DNA of 64,000 nucleotides from Streptomyces sp. DH-12 (GTDB taxonomy: Bacteria > Actinomycetota > Actinomycetes > Streptomycetales > Streptomycetaceae), in assembly GCF_002899455.1 (NCBI RefSeq), contig NZ_PPFB01000001.1, forward strand, positions 1,860,001 through 1,924,000, in the 5' to 3' direction. The translations under genes and the position numbers were made by a program. Positions 26,441-35,221 of this stretch are shown in pieces. The notes beneath the pieces are model-generated. The model ran no database searches. It was not told where the DNA came from and saw only the letters and a list, made by a program, of their open reading frames with translations. Positions within the stretch are counted from its first letter, which is position 1, and every line of letters starts with the position of its first letter.

Positions 26441-28036
26441 ATGCCGATACGACGTACGACAGCCGCTGCCCTGCTGTCCGGCGCCGTCCTGCTCTCCGCC
26501 TCCCTGGCCGCCTGCGGCCCGGCCGGCGACGGCGGGGCCGCGGGCGGAGGCGGCGAGGAGGACGACCGCGGACGGATATGGGCGCAGTCCCTCGACTGGA
26601 AGGACTGCCCCGTACCGTCCCCCCTGCAGGGCGGAGGAGAGGCGCCCGAGCCGTTGCCGGACGGCACCCGCTGGCAGTGCGCCGGCATGCGGGCGCCGCT
26701 GGACTGGGACAGACCGGGCGGCGAGACCATCGACATCGCCCTGATCCGGGCGGCGTCCCGCGCGGACGCCGCCGACCGCATCGGTTCGCTGCTGTTCAAC
26801 TTCGGCGGGCCCGGCGAGTCCGGTGTGACCGCCCTGCCCGCCCTCGCCCCCGACTACGAGCAACTCCGTTCCCGTTACGACCTGGTGAGCTTCGACCCGC
26901 GCGGGGTCGGCGCGAGCGCCGGGGTCGCCTGCCTGGACGCCGAGGCGGCACAGGCGAGGACCGAGCAGGACGACACCCCCGACGACGGGGACGACGAGGT
27001 GACCGCCCTGCTCCAGGCGCGGCAGCGGCACGCGGACGCCTGCGCACGGGAGTCGGGACGCGTGCTGCCGCACGTGGGCACCGAGGACGCCGCCCGCGAC
27101 ATGGACCTGCTGCGTCATCTGCTCGGTGACGAGAAGCTGCACTACTTCGGGATCTCCTACGGCACCGAACTGGGCGGCGTCTACGCCCACTTGTTCCCCG
27201 GGCACGTGGGCCGTGCCGTCCTGGACGGCGTCGTGGACCCGACGCTGGACCAGATGGAGGGCGCGCTCGCGCAGGCGGGCGGGTTCCAGCTCGCGTTCGA
27301 CCACTTCGCCCAGTGGTGCGTGGACACCGGCTGCGCGCTCGGCGACAGCCCGGAGGAGGTCATGGAGCTCGTCATGGGACTGGAGGAGACCCTGGACGAC
27401 GAGCCGCTGACCGTCGGCGGGGACAGGGTGCTCACCGGTTCCCAGCTGATCGACGCCGTCGTCCGGGCGCTCCACCTGGAGACCGCGTGGCCCGCCCTGG
27501 AGGTGGGGCTGCAACTGCTCGCCGCCGACGAGGGCGAGACCCTGCTCGGCCTCGCGGACGCGCTCAACGGCCGTCACGCCGACGGCTACAGCGGCCGGCA
27601 GGACGCCCGGACCGCCATCACCTGCGCCGACCGCAGCGACCGTTACACCGTGGACGACGTGCGGGAACAGGCCGCCGCGTTCGAGGAGGCCTCCCCCCTC
27701 TTCGGCGACGCCCTGGCGTGGGGCGCGCTGCAGTGCGCCGACTGGCCGGTGCCGGGCAGGGCCGAGCACCCGGACGTGAGCGCGCCGGGCGCGCCGCCGG
27801 TCCTGCTCGTCGGCACCACCGGTGACCCGGCGACGCCCTACGAGGGCGCCGCGCGGATGGCGGAGCGCCTCGGCGAGGGCGTGGGCGTGGAACTCACCTA
27901 CGAGGGCGAGGGCCACGGCGCGTACGGCTCCGGCAACACCTGTGTGCGCGAGGCCGTGAACGCGTACCTGCTGGACGGCACGGTGCCGGCCGCGGGGACC
28001 GTGTGCGAGCGGGAGCCGCTCCAGGGCAAGGGGTGA
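26441..28036 (+). CDS. Secreted tripeptidyl-aminopeptidase-like alpha/beta hydrolase (lipoprotein)
   Basis: 531 residues. Lipoprotein signal with SLAAC near 21-25, Gly-rich linker, then an alpha/beta hydrolase: oxyanion region FNFGGPGESG near 120, nucleophile GISYGT near 235, acid in GTTGDPATP near 460 and His in GEGHGAYG near 490. The C-terminal TAP-like cap fits Streptomyces Slp/Tap proteases, which release tripeptides from protein N-termini outside the cell. GGAGG lies 8 bases ahead of the ATG. A related gene sits at 32894. Confidence 0.88.
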   Translation: MPIRRTTAAALLSGAVLLSASLAACGPAGDGGAAGGGGEEDDRGRIWAQSLDWKDCPVPSPLQGGGEAPEPLPDGTRWQCAGMRAPLDWDRPGGETIDIALIRAASRADAADRIGSLLFNFGGPGESGVTALPALAPDYEQLRSRYDLVSFDPRGVGASAGVACLDAEAAQARTEQDDTPDDGDDEVTALLQARQRHADACARESGRVLPHVGTEDAARDMDLLRHLLGDEKLHYFGISYGTELGGVYAHLFPGHVGRAVLDGVVDPTLDQMEGALAQAGGFQLAFDHFAQWCVDTGCALGDSPEEVMELVMGLEETLDDEPLTVGGDRVLTGSQLIDAVVRALHLETAWPALEVGLQLLAADEGETLLGLADALNGRHADGYSGRQDARTAITCADRSDRYTVDDVREQAAAFEEASPLFGDALAWGALQCADWPVPGRAEHPDVSAPGAPPVLLVGTTGDPATPYEGAARMAERLGEGVGVELTYEGEGHGAYGSGNTCVREAVNAYLLDGTVPAAGTVCEREPLQGKG

Positions 28037-28055
28037 CGCCGCCCCCGGAACGGCG

Positions 28056-28104
28056 GGAGCCGGCCCGGCGGGTCCGTGATCGGCGGACCGGCCGGGCCGG
28101 CTCC
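28056..28104 (+). terminator. Strong terminator after peptidase gene
   Basis: Nearly perfect GC stem of about 20 bp with a 7-base loop, 20 bases after the stop. Confidence 0.75.
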
Positions 28105-28191
28105 GTCGTGTCAGCGGTGCGCGCGTCACCGTGCCGCTCCCGTCGCGGCGTCGGCCGCCGTGCAGGCCCTGCTCCGGCCGCGCACATCCTC

Positions 28192-28221
28192 TTGCCGTGT
28201 CCATGGCAGGCGGTGTACCAA
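28192..28221 (+). promoter_or_regulatory. Candidate promoter of ceramidase gene
   Basis: TTGCCG (28192-28197), 18-base spacer, TACCAA (28216-28221). The predicted start, near 28229, falls at the left edge of the palindrome. Confidence 0.4.
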
Positions 28222-28229
28222 TGAAGCGC

Positions 28230-28258
28230 GCGGAACATGAATGTTGTTCATGTTCCGC
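28230..28258. promoter_or_regulatory. 12-bp perfect inverted repeat, operator of ceramidase gene
   Basis: GCGGAACATGAA, 5-base spacer, TTCATGTTCCGC. The arms are AT-richer than the surroundings and lie right after the candidate promoter, 35 bases before the ATG. It has the size of a TetR- or GntR-type operator. No regulator gene lies next to it. Confidence 0.7.
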
Positions 28259-28293
28259 CCGCCCGGGGGCCGACCGAGCCTGAGGAGCAGCGT

Positions 28294-30357
28294 ATGACCG
28301 CGGAACGTCCTCCCTTGCGCGACCGCCGGACCGTCCTGAAGGCGGGGGCCGCCACCGGCCTCGGGCTGGCGGGCGCGCACCTGGTCTCCCCGGGCGCCGC
28401 GGCCGCCGCCGCGGGAGGCGGCGGCGGTTATCTCGTCGGCCGGGGGATCTCCGACGCCACCGGCGAGGTCGCCGAGGTCGGCATGATGGGGTACGGCCGA
28501 TTCGACCAGCAGGCGGCGGGGCTGCACACCCGCCTGCGGGCGCGGGCGTTCGTCGTGGTCGAGGAGGCGAGCGGACGCCGCGTGCTGCTGATCGTCGCCG
28601 ACTCCCCGATGATCTTCGAGAGCGTGCACCGGGCGGTGCTGCGACGGCTGAAGCAGGCGTACGGCGGTCTGTACACCGAGCGGAACGTGCTCATCACCGC
28701 CACCCACACCCACGCGGGACCCGGCGGCCACTCGCACCATCTCCTCTACAACACCACGACGTTCGGCTTCCACCGGGCGACCTTCGAGGCGGTGGCGGAC
28801 GGCCTGTTCGAGGCGGCGCGCAATGCGCACGACGACCTGGCCCCGTCCGAACTGCTCCTCAGCCACGGCACGTTGACCGGTGCGAGCGTCAACCGCTCGC
28901 GGGCCGCCTTCGACCGCAACCCGAAGGCCGACCGGGACCACTTCCCGGACGGCGTCGACACCCTCACCACCCTGCTGCGGGTGGAGCGCGGGGGCCGCAC
29001 GGTCGGGGCGGTCAACTGGTTCCCGGTGCACGGCACCAGCATGTCCGGCGACAACCGCCTGATCAGCGCCGACAACAAGGGCTACGCGGCCTACCACTGG
29101 GAGCGCGAGGTCCACGGCGTCGACTATCTGGCCGACGGCTCCCCGGCGTTCGTCTCCGCGTTCGCCCAGACCAACAGCGGCGACATGTCGCCCAACCTGG
29201 ACCTGGTGCCGCCCACGACGCCCGCCGACTTCGAGGCCACCCGCGCCAACGGGCTCCGCCAGTACGAGGCGGCCGCGGCCCAGGCGGGGAAGCCCGGCAC
29301 GCGGCTGTCCGGGCCGGTCGACTCGCGGATGGTGTACGTGGACCTCTCCGACGTCACCGTGCGCCCGGAGTTCACCGGCGACGGGCGGACGCACCGCACG
29401 TCCACCCCGTGCGTCGGCGCGGCGATGGCGGCGGGCAGCCTGGAGGACGGCCCGGCCTTCCCCGGCTTCGACGAGGGCGAGAACCCGTTCTGGGACGCCG
29501 TCTCCGACTCGATCGTCTACACGGTCTCCCCCGAGCTGAAGCAGGCCCAGGCGCCGAAGGACGTCTTCGTGCCGATCGGGGAGATGAACCGCGTCTACCC
29601 GTGGGTGCAGGAGCGGGTGCCGGTGATGCTGGTGCGCATCGGCGGCCTCTACCTGATCGGCATCCCCGGCGAGGTCACCGTCTGCGCGGGCCTGCGGCTG
29701 CGGCGCACGGTCGCCGGGATCGTCGGCGCGGCCCTCGACGACGTCCTCGTCGCCGGTTACAGCAACGCGTACGTCCACTACGTGACCACGCCGGAGGAGT
29801 ACGACGCCCAGCACTACGAGGGCGGCAGCACCCTCTTCGGGCGCTGGCAGCTCCCGGCGCTCCAGCAGACCGCGGCCGAGCTGGCGGTGTCCCTGCGCGA
29901 CGGCACGGACCTGCCGCTCGGCCCCGAGCCGCCGGACCTGTCCGGCACGGTGCTCTCGCTCCAGCCCGGCGTGGTGCTGGACGCGCCGCCCCTGTTCCGG
30001 ACGTTCGGCGACGTGCTGGTGCGGCCGCGGGAGAACTACCGGACGGGGGAACGCGTCGAGGTCGTCTTCGCGGGCGCCCACCCGGGCAACGACCTGCACC
30101 GCGGTGACACGTACCTGCGGATCGAGCGGCGGGACTCCGGCGGGGCCTGGCGCACCGTCGCCGACGACGGCGACTGGGCGACCCGCTTCCACTGGGCCCG
30201 CGACGGGATCGCCGCGTCCAAGGTCACGATCACCTGGGACATCCCCCGGGGCACTCCCCCGGGCGCCTACCGCGTCGTCTACCACGGCGACGCGAAGAGC
30301 CTGGACGGGAAGGTCTCGTCGATCACGGGTGTGTCGACGGCCTTCCAGGTGCGCTGA
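28294..30357 (+). CDS. Secreted neutral/alkaline ceramidase
   Basis: 687 residues. A twin-arginine signal (DRRTVLKAGA near 10, AGA-rich core) predicts export. Zinc and catalytic motifs of neutral ceramidase are visible: ATHTHAGPGG near 145, NWFPVHGTSM near 243 and QTNSGDMSPN near 290, with the nucleophilic Ser. A C-terminal Ig-like domain follows (about 545-687). It would hydrolyse N-acyl sphingoid bases, so the likely substrate comes from outside the bacterium. The upstream palindrome suggests tight control. Confidence 0.9.
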   Translation: MTAERPPLRDRRTVLKAGAATGLGLAGAHLVSPGAAAAAAGGGGGYLVGRGISDATGEVAEVGMMGYGRFDQQAAGLHTRLRARAFVVVEEASGRRVLLIVADSPMIFESVHRAVLRRLKQAYGGLYTERNVLITATHTHAGPGGHSHHLLYNTTTFGFHRATFEAVADGLFEAARNAHDDLAPSELLLSHGTLTGASVNRSRAAFDRNPKADRDHFPDGVDTLTTLLRVERGGRTVGAVNWFPVHGTSMSGDNRLISADNKGYAAYHWEREVHGVDYLADGSPAFVSAFAQTNSGDMSPNLDLVPPTTPADFEATRANGLRQYEAAAAQAGKPGTRLSGPVDSRMVYVDLSDVTVRPEFTGDGRTHRTSTPCVGAAMAAGSLEDGPAFPGFDEGENPFWDAVSDSIVYTVSPELKQAQAPKDVFVPIGEMNRVYPWVQERVPVMLVRIGGLYLIGIPGEVTVCAGLRLRRTVAGIVGAALDDVLVAGYSNAYVHYVTTPEEYDAQHYEGGSTLFGRWQLPALQQTAAELAVSLRDGTDLPLGPEPPDLSGTVLSLQPGVVLDAPPLFRTFGDVLVRPRENYRTGERVEVVFAGAHPGNDLHRGDTYLRIERRDSGGAWRTVADDGDWATRFHWARDGIAASKVTITWDIPRGTPPGAYRVVYHGDAKSLDGKVSSITGVSTAFQVR

Positions 30358-30410
30358 GAGACGCACAGACGCACCCCTCCGGCGACGGGTCAACGGGCCG
30401 GGCGGCCGCC

Positions 30411-30560
30411 GTGACGGCCTGCCCCAACCTCAAATGTTCCTCTGAAGGCGGCCGCGGGACGGTTCGCGCGCCGAGCGCCGGGTCATATCCCCGGCACGCC
30501 CGGTGCGGGCGTGCCGGGGGCCGGGCGGGAACGCCGGGGTGCGGGAGGGGACGGGGATGA
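30411..30560 (+). CDS. Speculative 49-aa Cys-containing ORF overlapping MNIO gene start
   Basis: A GTG-started frame beginning [14 protein letters not shown] and ending in a Gly/Arg tail, with four Cys. Its stop overlaps the ATG of the DUF692 gene as ATGA. MNIO enzymes often act on Cys-containing precursor peptides encoded beside them, which is why it is listed. Against it: no good ribosome site, only about 78% G/C at third positions (near background), and a hairpin inside it. Most likely non-coding. Confidence 0.2.
   Translation: MTACPNLKCSSEGGRGTVRAPSAGSYPRHARCGRAGGRAGTPGCGRGRG
30489..30519 (+). terminator. Hairpin between ceramidase and MNIO genes
   Basis: Perfect 13-bp stem (30489-30501 with 30507-30519) and a 5-base loop. 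It may end the ceramidase transcript or sit in the leader of the next gene. Confidence 0.55.
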
Positions 30561-31870
30561 CGACGGTGCGGCTGGGGACCGGGATCGGGTGGCGCCCGGA
30601 GATCGCGGACGCGGTGGAGGCCATGCCGGGCATCGACTGGGTCGAGGTGGTGGCCGAGAACGTCTGCCCCGGACACCTGCCCGACTCGCTGCTGCGGCTG
30701 CGCGAACGCGGCGTGACCGTCGTGCCGCACGGCGTCTCCCTGGGGCTCGGCGGCGCCGAACGGCCCGACGAGGGGCGCCTGACCGCGCTCGCCGAGCGGG
30801 CCACGGCGCTCGGCTCGCCCCTCGTCACCGAGCACATCGCGTTCGTGCGCGCGGGCGGGCCGCTGACCGCCTCCCCCGGCGTCGAGGCCGGACACCTGCT
30901 GCCGGTGCCGCGCACCCGCGACGCCCTCGCGGTGCTGTGCGAGAACGTCCGCATCGCCCAGGACGCGCTCCCGGTGCCGCTCGCCGTGGAGAACATCGCC
31001 GCGCTGTTCTCCTGGCCCGGCGAGGAGATGACCGAGGGGCAGTTCCTGTACGAACTGGCCGACCGCACCGGCGTACGGCTGCTCATCGACGTCGCCAATC
31101 TGCACACCAACCACGTCAACCGCGGCGAGGACCCGGCCGAGGCGCTCGCCGGCCTGCCCCTGGAGGCCCTCGCCTACGTGCACGTCGCGGGCGGGTTCGA
31201 GCGGGACGGCGTGTGGCACGACAGCCACGCCCACCCCGTGCCGCGTCCGGTGCTCGACATCCTCACCGGCCTCGCCTCCCGCGTCTCGCCCCCGGGCGTG
31301 CTGCTGGAGCGGGACGAGAACTTCCCGCCCCCGGCGGAGCTGGAGCGCGAACTGGACGCGATCCGCGGGGCGGTGGAGGCGGGCGCCCGCAGCCGGTCCG
31401 AGGCCCCGGCCGCGGGGGGCGTGCGGGAGCCCGCCCCCGTGGAGGCCGCGGACGGGTCCGCGCGGGAGCGGCTGGCGCTCGCGCAGACGGCGGTGCTGTC
31501 CGCGCTGGTCGCGGGGACGCCGGTGCCGGAGGGGTTCGACCGGACACGGATGCGGGTGCAGGCGCGGGCGCTCGCCGCCAAGCGCGCGGACGTCGTCGCG
31601 AGGGTGGCCCCGGAACTGCCGGTGATCCTCGGCGACGGCTACCGGCCGGCCTTCCTCGCGTACGCGCAGACCCGGCCGATGACGGGCGGCTACCGGCACG
31701 ACGCGATGGCCTTCGTGGAGCGGCTGCTGTCGGCCGGACGCCCCGAGGACACGCGGGCGCGGCGCGAGCTGCGCGCGTGGTGGCTCGACCGGTCGGGTCC
31801 GCGCCCCCGGTCGCACCGGCCCGTGGTCCGCCTGGCCCGGGCCACCCGCCGCGCGCTGCTGCGCCGCTGA
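30557..31870 (+). CDS. DUF692 / MNIO-family iron enzyme with extra C-terminal domain
   Basis: 437 residues. The TIM-barrel part (1-275) keeps the metal-ligand positions known from MbnB and TglH: His in VVPHGVSLG, His in VTEHIAF, Glu in AVENIA, Asp/Asn/His in [10 protein letters not shown], His in YVHVAGG, Asp/His in DSHAHPVP and Glu in LLERDENFP. Such multinuclear iron enzymes oxidise Cys, often in peptides. Residues 305-437 form a second helical, Arg-rich domain of unknown role. GGAGGGG lies just ahead of the ATG at 30557. The TIGR04222-like gene follows, a pairing I recall as frequent in actinobacteria. Confidence 0.87.
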   Translation: MTTVRLGTGIGWRPEIADAVEAMPGIDWVEVVAENVCPGHLPDSLLRLRERGVTVVPHGVSLGLGGAERPDEGRLTALAERATALGSPLVTEHIAFVRAGGPLTASPGVEAGHLLPVPRTRDALAVLCENVRIAQDALPVPLAVENIAALFSWPGEEMTEGQFLYELADRTGVRLLIDVANLHTNHVNRGEDPAEALAGLPLEALAYVHVAGGFERDGVWHDSHAHPVPRPVLDILTGLASRVSPPGVLLERDENFPPPAELERELDAIRGAVEAGARSRSEAPAAGGVREPAPVEAADGSARERLALAQTAVLSALVAGTPVPEGFDRTRMRVQARALAAKRADVVARVAPELPVILGDGYRPAFLAYAQTRPMTGGYRHDAMAFVERLLSAGRPEDTRARRELRAWWLDRSGPRPRSHRPVVRLARATRRALLRR

Positions 31871-31997
31871 GGCCCCTCCGGGACGCCCGCCGGGGACGCC
31901 CGCGCGCGTCAGGCGGAGCGTCGCCCGCCCGCGACACCGCGTCCGGATGGTGAACAAGGCATGGTGCTTTCGCGACCGTGTCCCTTACAAACGGTCC

Positions 31998-32774
31998 ATG
32001 TTCTGGGTTCCTCTCCTGCTTCTGGCCTGGGCGATCGCCGGTGTCGCGGGGCTGCGGCTGTGTCGTGCGGCGGTGCGTGAGGCGGCCGCGGGCGGTGAGG
32101 ACGAGGGGCGGGGTCTGACGCTGTACGAGGCGGCGTTCCTGTCCGGCGGCCCCGTCCGGGTCGCCGACGTCACGCTCGTCGCGATGGCCCGTCAGCGGCG
32201 GCTGCTGCTGGCCCACACCGGCTGGGCCACCGTCGTCGACCCGTGCGGGCGGGACGACATCGAGCGCACGGTGATAGGGGCGATCGGACCGGACGGGCAG
32301 TCGCCCATAGCGCCGGTGCGGAAGGCGGCGGCGGCCGCGGAGACGGTGCGCGCGCTGGCGGACCGCCTGGTGCGCGCCGGGCTCGCGGTGCCGGAGGGCG
32401 ACGGGCGGACCGTCGCGGAGGCGCTGCGCCGGACGCGGCTCGCGGCGGCGGCCGTGGCCGGGCTGGCCGCCGCCGCGCTGCTCGTGCCCACGCCGTCGCA
32501 GATGCCGCGCTCGTTGGTCGCCCTGTGGTTCGCGTTGCCGCTGGTGTTCACGCTGGGGTGTCTGGCCATTGCACGGTTCGAGCTGAGCCCCGCCTCGCGC
32601 TGGGCATCCCCCGCGGGTCAGCGGCTGCTGGCCTCCGTGCGGCGGGCGGCGGCCGGCGACCCCGACGACGACCGCGCGTATCTCACCTCCGTCGCGGTGC
32701 GCGGGGTGCGGGCGGCGGGCGGACCGCAGGTGCGCGCGGCCTTCGCGCACCGGGAGCCGCACCCGGAGGGCTGA
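31998..32774 (+). CDS. TIGR04222-like membrane protein, partner of MNIO gene
   Basis: 258 residues: an N-terminal TM segment (FWVPLLLLAWAIAGVAGL), a cytoplasmic part with LTLYEAAFLSGGPVRVADV near 36, and two more TM segments near 140-200. From memory, many members end in a Gly/Cys-rich low-complexity tail; this one ends in RAAFAHREPHPEG with no such tail. A TTACAA hexamer lies 7 bases before the ATG and there is no ribosome site, so 31998 may be a leaderless start; an in-frame ATG at 31947 would add 17 residues. Confidence 0.75.
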   Translation: MFWVPLLLLAWAIAGVAGLRLCRAAVREAAAGGEDEGRGLTLYEAAFLSGGPVRVADVTLVAMARQRRLLLAHTGWATVVDPCGRDDIERTVIGAIGPDGQSPIAPVRKAAAAAETVRALADRLVRAGLAVPEGDGRTVAEALRRTRLAAAAVAGLAAAALLVPTPSQMPRSLVALWFALPLVFTLGCLAIARFELSPASRWASPAGQRLLASVRRAAAGDPDDDRAYLTSVAVRGVRAAGGPQVRAAFAHREPHPEG

Positions 32775-32799
32775 CCGGGCGGTGGCTCCGGGGCGGTGA

Positions 32800-32826
32800 A
32801 CCGGCCGCCGACACCAGGCGGCCGGT
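32800..32826 (+). terminator. Terminator after TIGR04222-like gene
   Basis: Perfect 10-bp stem 32800-32809 with 32817-32826 and a 7-base loop. Confidence 0.6.
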
Positions 32827-32855
32827 CCTTGCCCGGCCCCACGCGGGCCGAAACC

Positions 32856-32888
32856 ATCCCTTCTGTCGCTGCAGCGCTCCGAAGGGAT
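32856..32888 (+). promoter_or_regulatory. Stem-loop that would hide the ribosome site of the 32894 gene
   Basis: ATCCCTTC (32856-32863) is the exact complement of GAAGGGAT (32881-32888); the latter contains the ribosome site GAAGGGA, 6 bases from the ATG. The loop holds another self-complementary stretch around CTGCAG. Confidence 0.5.
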
Positions 32889-32893
32889 CACCG

Positions 32894-34471
32894 ATGAGAA
32901 CCGCCGCCGTCCTGGTGACAGCCGGGTCCTTGCTCCTCACCGCCCCGGCGGCCGCCGCCCGGACCCCGGCGTCCGCGTCCGCGTCCGAGGCGCGCGGCAC
33001 CGCGGTGGCCGCCGCGCGCGCCGCTTCCGCGGGCATCGACTTCGGCCCGTGCGCGAAGGAGCAGGAGCTGCCGCCCACCGTGGAGTGCGGCACGCTGCGC
33101 GTCCCGCTCGACTACGCCCGCCCGGACGGCGAGCGGATCCGGCTGACCGTCAGCCGCTCCCGGGCCACCGGGAAGGACCCGGCGACCGGGCGCGCGGTGC
33201 CCCGGCAGGGCTCCCTGGTGCACAACCCGGGCGGGCCGGGCGCGAGCGGGATGCACTTCCCCATGACGGGCGTGGTCCCGGGCTGGAAGCGGCTCGCGGC
33301 GGCCTACGACCTGGTCGGCTACGCGCCGCGCGGGGTGGGCCGTTCCGCCCCGCTGTCGTGCGTCGACCCGAAGACGTTCCACCAGGGTCCCGCGCCGGCG
33401 CCCCGGCACCCCTCGGCGGAGGTCAAGCGGGAGCGCGCGGCCCGCGCGGCGGCGTACGCGCGGGGGTGCGCCGAGCGGTCCGGCGACGCGCTGCGGCACT
33501 ACACCTCGCTGAACAACGCCCGTGACCTGGACGTGCTGCGCGCCGCGCTGGGCGAGACCCGGCTGACGTTCCTCGGCTCGTCGTACGGCACGTACATCGG
33601 GGCGCTGTACGCGACGCTGTTCCCCTCGCACGTGCGGCGGATGGTGTTCGACTCGGCGGTGAACCCGGCGCCGGAGCGGATCTGGTACCGCAACAACCTC
33701 GCCCGGTCGGCCGCGTTCGAGGGCCGCTGGGCGGACTTCCGGGCCTGGGCGGCCCGCCACCACGACGTGTACGGGCTGGGCGACACCGCGCGGAAGGTGC
33801 GGGACAGCTACGACCGGGTGCGCGAACGGCTGGCGCGGGAACCGGCGGGCGGGAAGGTCGGACCGGCGCAGCTGCACACGGCGATGCTCGGGGCGGCGTA
33901 CTACGACGACCACTGGCCGCAGCGCGCGCACGCCCTGTCGGCGTACCTGAGGGGCGACCCCGGGCCACTGGTCGAGCAGGCCGAGGAGCACCCGGAGGCG
34001 GCGGCGGAGGCGGAGAACACGCGCGCGGTGTACCTGGCCGTGGAGTGCAACGACGCCCCCTGGCCGACGGACTTCGCCGTGTGGGACCGGGACAACACCC
34101 GGCTCGCGCGCCGGGCGCCGTTCGAGACCTGGCACAACGTGTGGACCAACCTCCCCTGCGCCTACTGGCCCGCGCCCCGGCAGCGGCCGCTGGACGTGCG
34201 CGCCGGGAAGGGCGCGCTGCCGCCGACGCTGATCCTGGCGGCCGAACGGGACGCGGCCACCCCGTACGACGGGGCCCTCGAACTGCACCGGCGGCTGGCC
34301 GGGTCCGCCCTGGTGACGGAGCGGGACGCCGGCAGTCACGGACTGGCGGGCGGCGCCGGCGCGTGCGTGAACGAGCACCTGACGGCGTATCTGCTGGAGG
34401 GCCGGGTGCCGGGGCGGCGCGCGTCCTGCGCACCGCCCCCGGCGCCCGAGCCGGCGCCGCCCGCGGCCTGA
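32894..34471 (+). CDS. Secreted tripeptidyl-aminopeptidase-like alpha/beta hydrolase
   Basis: 525 residues. A Sec-type signal (first 25 residues, ending in AAAA) is followed by an alpha/beta hydrolase with HNPGGPGASG near 112, nucleophile GSSYGT near 230, acid in AERDAATPY near 453 and His in GSHGLAGG near 478. It is the same family as the 26441 product but lacks a lipobox. It likely cleaves peptides outside the cell. Its ribosome site can be hidden by the upstream stem-loop. Only 13 bases separate its end from the convergent hemQ. Confidence 0.87.
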   Translation: MRTAAVLVTAGSLLLTAPAAAARTPASASASEARGTAVAAARAASAGIDFGPCAKEQELPPTVECGTLRVPLDYARPDGERIRLTVSRSRATGKDPATGRAVPRQGSLVHNPGGPGASGMHFPMTGVVPGWKRLAAAYDLVGYAPRGVGRSAPLSCVDPKTFHQGPAPAPRHPSAEVKRERAARAAAYARGCAERSGDALRHYTSLNNARDLDVLRAALGETRLTFLGSSYGTYIGALYATLFPSHVRRMVFDSAVNPAPERIWYRNNLARSAAFEGRWADFRAWAARHHDVYGLGDTARKVRDSYDRVRERLAREPAGGKVGPAQLHTAMLGAAYYDDHWPQRAHALSAYLRGDPGPLVEQAEEHPEAAAEAENTRAVYLAVECNDAPWPTDFAVWDRDNTRLARRAPFETWHNVWTNLPCAYWPAPRQRPLDVRAGKGALPPTLILAAERDAATPYDGALELHRRLAGSALVTERDAGSHGLAGGAGACVNEHLTAYLLEGRVPGRRASCAPPPAPEPAPPAA

Positions 34472-34484
34472 GACCGGGCGGGCG

Positions 34485-35216
34485 TCAGGCCAGGCCGGCG
34501 ACCAGGTCGGCGACGTCCTTGCGGCGGCCGGTGAAGAACGGGATCTCCTCACGGACGTGCATGCGGGCCTCGGAGCCGCGCAGGTGACGCATCAGGTCGA
34601 CGATGCGGTGCAGTTCGTCGGCCTCGAAGGCGAGGATCCACTCGTAGTCGCCGAGGGAGAACGAGGCGACCGTGTTGGCGCGCACGTCCGGGTAGCCGCG
34701 GGCCATCTTGCCGTGGTCCGCGAGCATCCGGCGGCGGTCCTCGTCCGGCAGCAGGTACCAGTCGTAGGAGCGCACGAACGGGTAGACGCTCACGTAGTCG
34801 CGGGGGGTCTCGTCGGCGAGGAACGCCGGGATGTGCGAGCGGTTGAACTCGGCGGGGCGGTGCAGCGCCATGTTCGACCAGACCGGCTCGAGCGCGCGGC
34901 CGAGGCGGGTGCGGCGGAAGAGGTTGTAGGCCTCCTGGAGCTGGTCGGCGGTCTCCGCGTGCCACCAGATCATGAGGTCGGCGTCCGCGCGCAGGCCCGA
35001 CAGGTCGTAGGTGCCGCGGATCGTGACGTCCTTGGCGGCGAGCTGGTCGAACAGCTCCTGGACCTCCTCGGCGTAGCCGGCGCGGTCCTCCGGCAGGACG
35101 TCCTTCAGCTTGAACACGGACCACAGGGTGTAGCGGATGACCTCGTTGAGGTCCTTGGCCAGCTTGCCCTTGTTGGGGATCCGTTCGGGCGCGGGGGTGG
35201 TGGCGTCGTCACTCAT
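34485..35216 (-). CDS. hemQ: Coproheme decarboxylase HemQ (chlorite dismutase-like)
   Basis: 243 residues of the chlorite dismutase-like fold: YTLWSVFKL near 29, [18 protein letters not shown] near 68, [12 protein letters not shown] near 145, [10 protein letters not shown] near 168. It performs the last step of the coproporphyrin-dependent heme route, turning Fe-coproporphyrin into heme b. It starts 5 bases after the hemG stop, so the two form an operon. Confidence 0.95.
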   Translation of the reverse strand: MSDDATTPAPERIPNKGKLAKDLNEVIRYTLWSVFKLKDVLPEDRAGYAEEVQELFDQLAAKDVTIRGTYDLSGLRADADLMIWWHAETADQLQEAYNLFRRTRLGRALEPVWSNMALHRPAEFNRSHIPAFLADETPRDYVSVYPFVRSYDWYLLPDEDRRRMLADHGKMARGYPDVRANTVASFSLGDYEWILAFEADELHRIVDLMRHLRGSEARMHVREEIPFFTGRRKDVADLVAGLA

Positions 35217-35221
35217 GTCCC

